Source: Chloroflexota bacterium
GTDB taxonomy: Bacteria; Chloroflexota; Anaerolineae; B4-G1
Assembly (NCBI GenBank): GCA_024232355.1
Contig: JAAEPW010000967.1
Coordinates: 1 to 64,000, forward strand
Reading direction: 5' to 3'
Length of the DNA: 64,000 nucleotides
The position numbers and the translations under genes were made by a program. Below are positions 27,066-35,128 of this stretch, piece by piece. Under the pieces are notes generated by a model, which ran no database searches, was not told where the DNA came from, and saw nothing but the letters and a program-made list of their open reading frames with translations. Every line of letters starts with the position of its first letter. The first letter of the stretch is position 1.

Positions 27066-29225
27066 TTATTCGTTGAAATAGATCACATTCCCGCCAGATC
27101 CTTCCCCTTTTCCCAAAACAACGTCATAGTCATCATCGGCATCCAGTTTTCCACATGCGATACGCAAAGCCTCATCATCTCCAAAAAACTGCCCCAAAGA
27201 AGCGAATGATCCCGAACCATCATTCAACCACAATTCATTTCCATCCTCAAAATGAGTCGTGATTAAATCAAAATCCCCATCAAGATCAGCATCAAACAAC
27301 TTGCCAAACCGGACATCAGTTCCAAAATATGCTCCTGCCTCAACAAACACACCGGTACTGTCCTGATTGAGCCAAATTTTTATACCCTCTACGTTATTAA
27401 CCACGACAACGTCATTGTCCCCGTCGCCATCAACATCTTTGCTATCGATATGATCGTCACCCAACTCGCTTCCCAATGCTTGACCACTATTTGTCAAGTT
27501 GCCCGATCCATCATTCAGCCATACTTGATCCGGTTGGTCACTCACACCCAGAAACAGATCAGGAAAAGTGTCACCATTAAAATCCTCCAACTCTATTCTG
27601 TGTGTTTTTCCGTTCTCACCATATTCGGCATCGGTTACCGTAAACACGCCATTTCCATCGTTTAACCACAGCCTGTTCGCTGAGCGATAATACGAAATCA
27701 CGGCATCCATATCCCCATCGCCGTCAACGTCGCCCGATACGATCATACCTGGAGAATCTGTTGCCAAGCCAATGTTTTGACCAGTGTCAGTGAAACCGCC
27801 TAACCCATCGTTAAAATAGACTTTGCTTGGAGTTGCATGGCTCACTAGAAAAATATCCGGCCAGGTATCACCATCCAAGTCCTCGATAACAACACCGTGC
27901 ACCTCTGACGTGTTAAACTGTTGACGGCTTGGTGAAAAGACACCATTGCCGTCATTTAGCCAGAGTCTACTTGGGCCGATATAGTTTCCAATGAAAATAT
28001 CGTTATCACCATCCAGATCAATATCCTCTATGGCCAGACTGAACGTCCTTGTATCACCCAAATTCTGCTCGCTCTTGGTAAAAACAACTGCTGTGGAATC
28101 TTGTAGCTCAATTCCAGTTTCTGCCGGCTGCAACTGCGGCACACCCCACAAGTATACTTGATTATCATAACCACCCGAGGCCAACAGCGTACCATCTGGA
28201 GAAAAAGCCACCGCCATCAATTCGTCGTTGTGTGGCAGGGTGTGCAATAGGCTTCCACTCGCGACGTCCCACAATCGCACCGTATACTCGACGCCCGCCG
28301 AAGCCACGATGGTGCCATCGGGCGAAAAGGCCACGCTCATCAAGCCATCCCGGTGTCTCAGTGTGTGTACTATTTCCCCGCTGGCAACATCCCACAATCG
28401 TACCGTAGCATCGATGGCACCCGATGCCAAAAGATTTCCGTCGGGTGAGAATGCCACATCGTGCACGTCACTTTCTGTACCGTGTTCGAGAGTGCGCGCT
28501 ATTTTCCCACTCGCCACGTCCCATAATCTCACGGTGCCGCCGTGACCGCCAGCGGCTAACAGTGTACCGTCGAGCGAAAACGCGATGCTGAACGCATCGT
28601 TATCGTCTTGCTCTTCAAAAGTACGCACCACTTGGCCGCTCGTCACGTCCCACAGTTTGACCGGTTGACCGATGAGGGTAGCAGCGAGCAATGATCCGTC
28701 AGCAGAAAAGGCCACGTGACCATACCCTCCCTGGTCGAGCGTATGCACCACTTGCTTGCTTTCCACGTCCCATATCGTTTCCACAGAGGCCAACAGTCGA
28801 CCATCTGGAGAAACAGCAATGCTGTTCATATCCATATCGCCAGTGTCAAAGGTATGGATTTCTTGGCCGCTCGCCACGTCCCACAATTTCATCGTGCCAT
28901 CCTCGCTCCCCGAAACCAGATGGGCATCGCCTGCCAGGTCCAAAACGTTCACCTTGTCGCTGTGCCCACTGAGGACACCCAGGCTCTCGACTTGAGCCGC
29001 CGTAGCGGAAGAAATTTGGCCAGAGACAAAATCATCTGTTTCCCCATCAGTAGCAGAGGGTGTTGGATCCGACGCTGCCATAGGCGTAGCCGTTATCTCG
29101 ACAACGTTAACTTGAGGAGGAACCATCACTTGGGTCTCAGCGATCTCAACCTGGGATGAGCATCCAGATACCAGTACGACGACAAGCAATATTGTAAAAA
29201 CAACATTTCTCGATGTAGGTTTCAT
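27066..29225 (-). CDS. Lipoprotein with two propellers: seven WD40 blades then seven FG-GAP blades
   Basis: 719 residues, lipobox VSGC (Cys about 22). Residues about 85-360 hold seven WD40 units (LLASGAIDATVRLWDVASG type; the second is divergent). Residues about 385-715 hold seven FG-GAP units (IEDIDLDGDNDIFIGN, SGDVDGDGDMDAVISY; one blade reads LEDFNGDTFPDLF). No catalytic motif. Start ATG 29225 is preceded by AGGAG. It is the first gene of the island; the 188-base upstream gap would hold the island promoter, but I could not identify a convincing one. Confidence 0.85.
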   Translation of the reverse strand: MKPTSRNVVFTILLVVVLVSGCSSQVEIAETQVMVPPQVNVVEITATPMAASDPTPSATDGETDDFVSGQISSATAAQVESLGVLSGHSDKVNVLDLAGDAHLVSGSEDGTMKLWDVASGQEIHTFDTGDMDMNSIAVSPDGRLLASVETIWDVESKQVVHTLDQGGYGHVAFSADGSLLAATLIGQPVKLWDVTSGQVVRTFEEQDDNDAFSIAFSLDGTLLAAGGHGGTVRLWDVASGKIARTLEHGTESDVHDVAFSPDGNLLASGAIDATVRLWDVASGEIVHTLRHRDGLMSVAFSPDGTIVASAGVEYTVRLWDVASGSLLHTLPHNDELMAVAFSPDGTLLASGGYDNQVYLWGVPQLQPAETGIELQDSTAVVFTKSEQNLGDTRTFSLAIEDIDLDGDNDIFIGNYIGPSRLWLNDGNGVFSPSRQQFNTSEVHGVVIEDLDGDTWPDIFLVSHATPSKVYFNDGLGGFTDTGQNIGLATDSPGMIVSGDVDGDGDMDAVISYYRSANRLWLNDGNGVFTVTDAEYGENGKTHRIELEDFNGDTFPDLFLGVSDQPDQVWLNDGSGNLTNSGQALGSELGDDHIDSKDVDGDGDNDVVVVNNVEGIKIWLNQDSTGVFVEAGAYFGTDVRFGKLFDADLDGDFDLITTHFEDGNELWLNDGSGSFASLGQFFGDDEALRIACGKLDADDDYDVVLGKGEGSGGNVIYFNE

Positions 29226-29275
29226 ACTATCTCCTAAAAAATTAGACTAGCCGAGTGGCTGACAAATCTCTTTCG

Positions 29276-29357
29276 AACCGCAGATGAACACTGATTTTTG
29301 ATCGTTTTCACGCGAAATTCAATTTTCATCTGCGTGAATCTGCGTTTATCGGCGGTT
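29276..29357. repeat. Imperfect intergenic inverted repeat (CGCAGAT family)
   Basis: Left arm AACCGCAGATGAACACTGAT and the reverse complement of the right arm, which begins AACCGCCGATAAACGCAG, match at about 16 of 21 positions. CGCAGAT recurs inside the right arm. Strings of this kind occur as dispersed intergenic repeats in many bacteria. It lies just upstream of the first island gene. Confidence 0.5.
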
Positions 29358-29413
29358 AGTTTTTTGCATTTGGTATCTCTCTAGTTTCGTCAGTTAACCA
29401 GGAATTGGTGATT

Positions 29414-29992
29414 TCAGACAGCGCCATAAGCCATCTCAAAGGGTGCCTTACGTGCCATCTCTTGTCGCAGATTTTCACGACCATGGTAGAGACGAGATTT
29501 TACTGTGCCGACCGGGCATTCCAAAATTGTCGCAATCTCTTTGACGCTGAGCGAGTTCAGGTAGAACAAAGTGATGACGCTGCGCTGATTGATGTTCAAC
29601 GAGGAAATCGCGCGTATCACTTTGCTGTACACATCGCTCATCTCAGCTTGCCATTCAGGAGAATGATGGATAGGACTCGTCAGCCGATCTATGATCCCAT
29701 CCAATGACGTTTGCCAACGCTTCCCGCGCCGCTCCCGATTGTAGGCCATATTGACCGTGACCCGGTAAAGCCAGGGCTTGAGCGGTCGAGAGCTATCGAT
29801 CAGGTGCGCACGTTCGTATACACGGAGAAAACAATCCTGAAGGATATCCTCGGCCGTCGATGGATCACGCGTGATCGCTAGAGCAGTCCGGTATACGATC
29901 ATCTTGTAGCGCTCGTACAAAATACCCAACACACCCAAATCACCGGACTGAAGTTTAACAACTAGCTCTCCGTCGCTCAACATTGCAGACAT
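29414..29992 (-). CDS. ECF-type RNA polymerase sigma-70 factor
   Basis: 192 residues. Region 2 at about 20-90 (YERYKMIVYRTALAITRD, AEDILQDCFLRVYERA) and region 4 at about 125-180 (LNINQRSVITLFYLNSLS, VKEIATILECPVGTVKSRL) are clear; no region 1 or 3. It would direct RNA polymerase to a small regulon. Its ATG at 29990-29992 directly abuts the TAA of the upstream receiver, whose last codons supply the GGAGG ribosome site. No anti-sigma factor (no zinc-finger or one-TM gene) is adjacent, so the receiver or a distant gene may do that job. The lipoprotein island begins 188 bases downstream on the same strand. Confidence 0.93.
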   Translation of the reverse strand: MSAMLSDGELVVKLQSGDLGVLGILYERYKMIVYRTALAITRDPSTAEDILQDCFLRVYERAHLIDSSRPLKPWLYRVTVNMAYNRERRGKRWQTSLDGIIDRLTSPIHHSPEWQAEMSDVYSKVIRAISSLNINQRSVITLFYLNSLSVKEIATILECPVGTVKSRLYHGRENLRQEMARKAPFEMAYGAV

Positions 29993-30364
29993 TTATGATT
30001 CCTCCATCTTGTTTGTATAATAATTGTCAATGGCCGCAAGCAATCGTTCTGGAGAATCGACCTTGCTGACAAAGGCATCAGCCCCAGCAGTTAGGGCAGC
30101 CTCGCGCGCCTCTGGCCGCCCGCTGAGGACAATGACACACGCCCTGGGGCAAACCCTGCGCAAAGTGGGCAGCAAACCAATCGCCGGCAAGCCCTGCAAT
30201 TTCCAGTCGAGCAGCACCAAATCAGGGCAAGCTACTTTGATCTGAGCCAACAGATCCTCAGCATCAACAGCCTCATCCACAACCGCCACCCCTGGCCGCT
30301 GCTCCAACAATGCTCGCAGAGCAAATCGCACCTTTGATCGATGGTCTGCCAACAGGATGCGCAT
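29993..30364 (-). CDS. Single-domain response regulator receiver
   Basis: 123 residues, receiver only: N-terminal LLADH (one acidic residue fewer than the usual DD pair), phospho-acceptor Asp in LVLLDWKLQG, conserved Ser in VLSGR, Lys in FVSKVD. No output domain. The direct stop-start junction with the sigma factor means the two are made together, suggesting it controls sigma activity. Atypical acidic pocket and the W after the Asp may affect phosphorylation. Confidence 0.88.
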   Translation of the reverse strand: MRILLADHRSKVRFALRALLEQRPGVAVVDEAVDAEDLLAQIKVACPDLVLLDWKLQGLPAIGLLPTLRRVCPRACVIVLSGRPEAREAALTAGADAFVSKVDSPERLLAAIDNYYTNKMEES

Positions 30365-30441
30365 TCACCTGACTCCAGAATAAACTTTTGCTTTCTTGTA
30401 ATATAAAATCATAACGGCGCTTTCCATATCACCTTGGTCAG

Positions 30442-30486
30442 TATAAAATAAAAACTCGTCAGACGCATCGGGCATCTGACGAGTTT
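30442..30486 (-). terminator. Intrinsic terminator after the NarL-type regulator
   Basis: Read on the minus strand, AAACTCGTCAGA (30486-30475) and TCTGACGAGTTT (30463-30452) form a 12-bp stem with an 11-base loop, followed by TTATTTTAT. It follows the stop of the regulator at 30516 by about 30 bases and separates that pair from the receiver-sigma pair. Confidence 0.85.
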
Positions 30487-30515
30487 GTGGCCTAAGCCAG
30501 GTGGCTATTTTTCGA

Positions 30516-31160
30516 TCATGTGGTGTCCAGTTTGTCCCGGATCGCCAGGGCTATGGCCTCTCTTCGATTGGAAACATCCAGTTTCGACAAAATGTTGCTC
30601 ACGTGCACCTTGACTGTCGACCGGCTGATGAACAATTGCTCGGCAATTTCTACATTGGTCAACCCCTTGACCAACAACGCCAAAACATCGCGTTCGCGAG
30701 GAGTCAAATTGTAACTTGGAATAGTTTTCGACTCGGCAGGCTGGATCAATGCCTGGACTGCCTCTGTGGCCAGGATAGACCGCCCAGCAAAAGCAGCCTG
30801 GATCGCCACAGCCAATTCACTGCCAGAGATATTTTTCAGCAGGTAGCTGATGGCCCCAGCTTGGAGCGCCTTTTGTACCAACTCTTTTTCCTGAAAGCTG
30901 GTCAGAGCGATGACCTGTGTCTGGGGCCACCGTTCTCGAATGATCCGAGTAGCTGCTGTGCCGTCCAATTCTGGCATAACCAAGTCCATCAGGACCACAT
31001 CCGGTTGAAGCCGTTCGCACATCTCTAGGGCCTCACGCCCGTTTCTGGCCTCGCCGATCAGTTCCAGATTCTCGTTATTCCGCAAATAGGTCACCAACCC
31101 TCTGCGGACCATGCCATGGTCATCGACGATCATCACGCGAATTGGATTCAAGTCACTCAT
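30516..31160 (-). CDS. NarL/FixJ-family response regulator
   Basis: 214 residues. Receiver at about 5-120 with DD(H) at 12-14, phospho-acceptor Asp in VVLMDLVMPELDG and Lys in YLLKNISG. LuxR-type HTH at about 150-210 (LTPRERDVLALLVKGLTNVE, ISRSTVKVHVSNIL). It is a DNA-binding partner of the kinase encoded immediately upstream, whose stop at 31162 nearly touches its ATG, so the pair is translationally linked. Target genes are not shown by sequence; the lipoprotein island downstream is a candidate. Confidence 0.95.
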   Translation of the reverse strand: MSDLNPIRVMIVDDHGMVRRGLVTYLRNNENLELIGEARNGREALEMCERLQPDVVLMDLVMPELDGTAATRIIRERWPQTQVIALTSFQEKELVQKALQAGAISYLLKNISGSELAVAIQAAFAGRSILATEAVQALIQPAESKTIPSYNLTPRERDVLALLVKGLTNVEIAEQLFISRSTVKVHVSNILSKLDVSNRREAIALAIRDKLDTT

Positions 31161-31161
31161 A

Positions 31162-34100
31162 TCACATCACCTCCTGCTCTGTCAAACCGTTCCACACAAC
31201 CACGATCTCTGTCCCTCGTTCGATCTCGCTATCAATCGTCAATGCGGCTCCAATTGTCTGGGCACGCTCGCGCATACCATTCAGCCCCAGGCGGTCCGTT
31301 GGCACGCAATCGGGATCAAAGCCGCAGCCATCGTCGTGGATCGAGAGGGTAACCGTCTTTCCCTCTCCAGCCCGCGATAGAGGCTGAGGCATAACACAGC
31401 GCAAACTCATCGTCACCCGGTTGGCTCGCGCGTGTTTGGTCACATTGTTTAGCGATTCCTGGGCAATGCGGTAGAGGGTAATGTGAACATCAGAGGGCAG
31501 TGAACATCCGCCTTCGACTGTCACCGTGATAGGGATACCCTCCCGGCCAATGGCTCCCTCGGCCAGTTGGCGCAGCAAGTCACCCAACTTGGCTTCGATC
31601 AACGCCGCCGGACGTAGTTCCAAAAGTAAAGTGCGCATCTCAGCCAGCGCGCCCTGGGTCAACTGGCGCAACTCTTTCAAGAGTTGTCGCCCCTCCTCGC
31701 GATCCCTCTCCCACGAAGTGGGCAAAGCTTCAGCAACCAGGCTGGCCGAAAAGAGCGTCTGGGTAACAACGTCGTGCAGGTCTCGCGCCAGGCGACTCCG
31801 TTCGGCGGCAACCGCTTTTGCCATTTCACTTTGCCGGAGCGCCTCCTCAACCTCCGCGCGCTGTTCGACTTCTTGCCGCAACTCGGCCGTGCGCTGCTCG
31901 ACCTGGGCCTCCAACTCGCGGCTGCGTACCTCAACATCCCTGACCCGCCACCGGTAGCCGCCGACCACACCCCCCACCAGTACAAAAACAACGATCACCC
32001 TGAACCACCAAGTCGCCCAGAACGGCGGCACAACCTTGATCGTTATGGCAGTTCCTTCTTCATTCCAGACCCCGTCGTTATTCGAGCCTTTAATTCTTAG
32101 TGTATACGTTCCACCCGGAAGACTCGTATACCGCCCAAATCGTCTCGTCCCGATATAGTTCCAATCTTCCTTCAATCCTTCGAGCTTGTAAGCATACTGA
32201 TTTTTTTCGGGTTGCGTGTAGCTGAGTACGGCAAACTCGAATTCGAAAAAATTATTCGGCCAGCGAAACACAATTTCTTTTACACTTTCAAACGCCGGAT
32301 CGATGCGCACATCCTCTCCGCCCTGCGTCAACAAAGTCAATACGACCGGAGGCACAAAAGCATTGTCCTTTATGAATGCCGGATAAAATGCAGTCATACC
32401 ACTGAGGCCACCGAAAAACATCTCCCCGTCTCGGCTCCTATGGTAAGCCCCCCCGTTAAACTCGTTCCCTTGAAGCCCGTCGTGCACGTCATAGTTTGTA
32501 AAAGTCTCGGTTTGTGGATCGAATTTGGACAGTCCCTTGTTCGTACTAAGCCAGAGATGCCCACGACCGTCTTCCAATATCCCATAAATTACGTCATTCG
32601 GCAATCCATCCTTTTCTCTGTAATGAACAAAGGTCTTTGTCTCGCGATCAAATTTATTGAGCCCACCACCAGCCGTTCCAACCCAGAGCATTCCTGATAG
32701 ATCCTCATGAATCGACAAGACTGTATCATCACTCAAACCCTGAGGGTAGGTATGATAGGGAGTGAATTTTTCAGTCTCTGGGTCAAACTTGTTTAGGCCG
32801 CCGTTCCAGGTACCGATCCAGAGTATACCTGCCCGGTCCTCATAGATTGCGCGGACGTCATTGCTACTCAAACTGCCAGGAATATGCGGGTCGTAATAGT
32901 ATTGGGTAAAGCGTTCTGTGGACGGGTCGAATCTATTTAGCCCCCCACCCTGGGTACCAATCCAGAGTATGCCCGCTCGGTCTTGAAGCATGGACAGAAT
33001 CGTGTCATTGCTCAAGCTATTGGAGTTTTGAGGAATGGAATAATAGTGGGTAAAGCGTTCCTTAGAGCGGTCAAACCTGTTTAGACCACCGCCCTGGGTG
33101 CCGACCCAGAGCACGCCCGAACTATCTTCTTGTATAGCGCGGACTGTATGGTGACTCAAATCATCGGAACCACCAGGGGTATAAAAAGTAAATGTCCCCC
33201 TTCTTCGATCAAACTTGTTGAGCCCCCCACCAGCAGTGCCGATCCAAAGCATCCCTTCTTGATCTTTGTATATAGCGCGGATTGCATCGGTATTCAGACT
33301 ATTTGGATCCCATGGATCGTTTTTGTAGTGGGTAAAACGATCCGTAGAACGATCCAACTTGCTGATCCCTCCACCATAGGTTCCAATCCAGAGCACACCC
33401 GACGGATCTTGATGTATGGCCCGGACAGAATTATCTCCCAAACTATTGGGATCAGTGCTATCGTGATGGAAATGGATAAATTGTTCACTATCCCGATCAA
33501 ACAGATTCAGTCCACTATCCGTGCCGATCCAGAGCACACCATCCTGATCTTGGTGAATTGCCCAAACTAGATCATTACTCAGACTGTGAGGATCATAAAG
33601 TATGTTCACATAGCTGACAAAGCGTTCTGTAAAACGGTCAAATCTCTTGAGACCGCCTCCCAAAGTCCCAATCCAGAGCACACCCGACTCGTCTTCATAT
33701 ATGGCTCGGACAGAACTGCCCCTGGAACCAACACTTGAAGAGTTGGTCCTGTAATAGTCAAACTGCCCCGTCTGGTGATCCAAGCGGCCTAGTCCGTTAT
33801 CTGTTCCAACCCAAAGCGTGCCTTCTTGGTCTTGATAAATTACCCAGATTACGTCGCTGCTCGGGATATACTGGTGCTGCTTTGTGCTAACCTGGTAACG
33901 AATAAATCTTTCCTGCTCTTGATCAAATTTGTAAAGCCCTCCTCCCAACGTCCCAACCCAAAGCGCACCTTCCCGATCCTGAAAGATGGATTCGACCGGG
34001 TGATTGCTCAAGCTATAAGGATCATCAGGATCGTGTCTGTAGTAAGTGAATTTTCCCGTCTGACGATCAAACCGGTCCAACCCATCATCGGTCCCGACCC

Positions 34101-34530
34101 AGAGCACGCCCGACGAATCTTCATGGATCGCTCGGATAAAGTTCTGAGACAAACTACTCGGATCACCCGGAATCGGCCTGTACACAGTAAAGTTGTACCC
34201 ATCATACTTGTTCAACCCGTCCTCTGTGCCAAACCACATGAACCCCTGGATATCTTGCAACATGCAATAGATCGAACTTTGAGAAAGTCCCTGCTCGAGA
34301 GAGATACGCTCAAATCGGAGATATTTCTCCGAGCCTGTCTTGGATGGAATCAAGGGGGTTGCAGCTTGTTGTTCGGCAACGACGGACGTGGGTTTGGGTG
34401 CGACAGAGGATGACGAGTTGCTACAGGCCGTCACAAATAGCACGGTCAGTAGCAACAGTCCTAAGAATCCATCCCGCTCACGTCGAAAGGCAAATATTTG
34501 TCCGAGTTGTTGAATACCGTCTTGTATCAC
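31162..34530 (-). CDS. Sensor histidine kinase with 14 Reg_prop blades, Y_Y_Y domain and NarL-type kinase core
   Basis: About 1122 residues from GTG 34530, chosen for the GGAGGTAGGAG just upstream; the frame is open to GTG 34551. The signal region ends in lipobox VTAC, so the N terminus may be lipidated. About 70-720 hold 14 blades of the type VLWIGTxGGGLxxFD, enough for two seven-bladed sensor propellers. A Y_Y_Y domain (about 740-810), a TM helix (WFRVIVVFVLVGGVVGGY), a coiled coil, a HisKA_3 domain with phospho-His in ARDLHDVVTQ, and an HATPase with DDGCGFD and GLNGMRERA follow. Periplasmic two-propeller sensors of this design often detect glycan fragments. Its cognate regulator is the next gene. 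Confidence 0.92.
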   Translation of the reverse strand: MIQDGIQQLGQIFAFRRERDGFLGLLLLTVLFVTACSNSSSSVAPKPTSVVAEQQAATPLIPSKTGSEKYLRFERISLEQGLSQSSIYCMLQDIQGFMWFGTEDGLNKYDGYNFTVYRPIPGDPSSLSQNFIRAIHEDSSGVLWVGTDDGLDRFDRQTGKFTYYRHDPDDPYSLSNHPVESIFQDREGALWVGTLGGGLYKFDQEQERFIRYQVSTKQHQYIPSSDVIWVIYQDQEGTLWVGTDNGLGRLDHQTGQFDYYRTNSSSVGSRGSSVRAIYEDESGVLWIGTLGGGLKRFDRFTERFVSYVNILYDPHSLSNDLVWAIHQDQDGVLWIGTDSGLNLFDRDSEQFIHFHHDSTDPNSLGDNSVRAIHQDPSGVLWIGTYGGGISKLDRSTDRFTHYKNDPWDPNSLNTDAIRAIYKDQEGMLWIGTAGGGLNKFDRRRGTFTFYTPGGSDDLSHHTVRAIQEDSSGVLWVGTQGGGLNRFDRSKERFTHYYSIPQNSNSLSNDTILSMLQDRAGILWIGTQGGGLNRFDPSTERFTQYYYDPHIPGSLSSNDVRAIYEDRAGILWIGTWNGGLNKFDPETEKFTPYHTYPQGLSDDTVLSIHEDLSGMLWVGTAGGGLNKFDRETKTFVHYREKDGLPNDVIYGILEDGRGHLWLSTNKGLSKFDPQTETFTNYDVHDGLQGNEFNGGAYHRSRDGEMFFGGLSGMTAFYPAFIKDNAFVPPVVLTLLTQGGEDVRIDPAFESVKEIVFRWPNNFFEFEFAVLSYTQPEKNQYAYKLEGLKEDWNYIGTRRFGRYTSLPGGTYTLRIKGSNNDGVWNEEGTAITIKVVPPFWATWWFRVIVVFVLVGGVVGGYRWRVRDVEVRSRELEAQVEQRTAELRQEVEQRAEVEEALRQSEMAKAVAAERSRLARDLHDVVTQTLFSASLVAEALPTSWERDREEGRQLLKELRQLTQGALAEMRTLLLELRPAALIEAKLGDLLRQLAEGAIGREGIPITVTVEGGCSLPSDVHITLYRIAQESLNNVTKHARANRVTMSLRCVMPQPLSRAGEGKTVTLSIHDDGCGFDPDCVPTDRLGLNGMRERAQTIGAALTIDSEIERGTEIVVVWNGLTEQEVM

Positions 34531-34731
34531 GTTTACTCCTACCTCCACCACAATCTAGTCACACTCTTTACTCGGATCTCTTATCCCATCTCTTTAATCA
34601 AGCCGTGACAAACAGCGATCCACGGCTATAAACAACCCCACTATATTCTCTCCCATCTGCATAGTCTGTCAAGGACGCATCCAACGACTGGTGATATCTC
34701 TCGTCCGTCGGTTTCCTCTCTAGGCATCATT

Positions 34732-34968
34732 TCATAGAGCAGTTAGCCGGAGACGCAAGCGAGAGTGATAGAGCGCGAAATGGTAGTAGGCTATAGATAA
34801 ATAGAGATGGTATTTCAGACACTCGCGTTTCTTGGAAAAGCAGAGGATCTTACGATGCAAGCAACTGGCCAGGTGGCATAGTGTCAGATTCACCCGCTCG
34901 ACTATACTTGTCTTTGCAAGCACAAAAACCCATTCCCGCAAGCTCTCCTGCTGAGTAGGCCGTTTGCG
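34732..34968 (-). pseudogene. C-terminal remnant of an IS1-type transposase
   Basis: About 78 residues, from just after a TAG at 34969-34971 to a TGA at 34732. They read RKRPTQQESLREW, then AKTSIVERVNLTL and YYHFALYHSRLRLRL. The TSxVERxNLTLR and AYYHFxxxHxSLRL pattern is typical of the C-terminal catalytic part of IS1-family transposases. No N-terminal half or terminal repeats were seen nearby. The rest of 34552-35128 holds only the promoter described separately. Confidence 0.5.
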
Positions 34969-34991
34969 CTAACTGGATGTTTGGGTATAAT
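34964..34991 (+). promoter_or_regulatory. Putative sigma-70 promoter of the HTH-Kelch gene
   Basis: TTGCGC (34964-34969), 16-base spacer, TATAAT (34986-34991), about 137 bases before the ATG. GCTAAC and GTTAGC form a 6-bp inverted repeat at 34968-34973 and 34995-35000 flanking the -10, a possible operator. Confidence 0.5.
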
Positions 34992-35128
34992 GTTGTTAGC
35001 CAGTTTGCTGGCCTGAACCCAACGGTGGCTCTGGCCGGGGCGCAAATTCTCGGCCCTTACTATCTTGGTGTTCACGTTATCAAGATAACATGACAAGCTG
35101 GTAGATTGAGAAACTGGGCAACTAGTCT

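Noticed and set aside
34552..35128. Search for tRNA or other structured RNA in the gap
   Set aside because: No cloverleaf or conserved T-loop sequence was seen; only a transposase remnant and a promoter.
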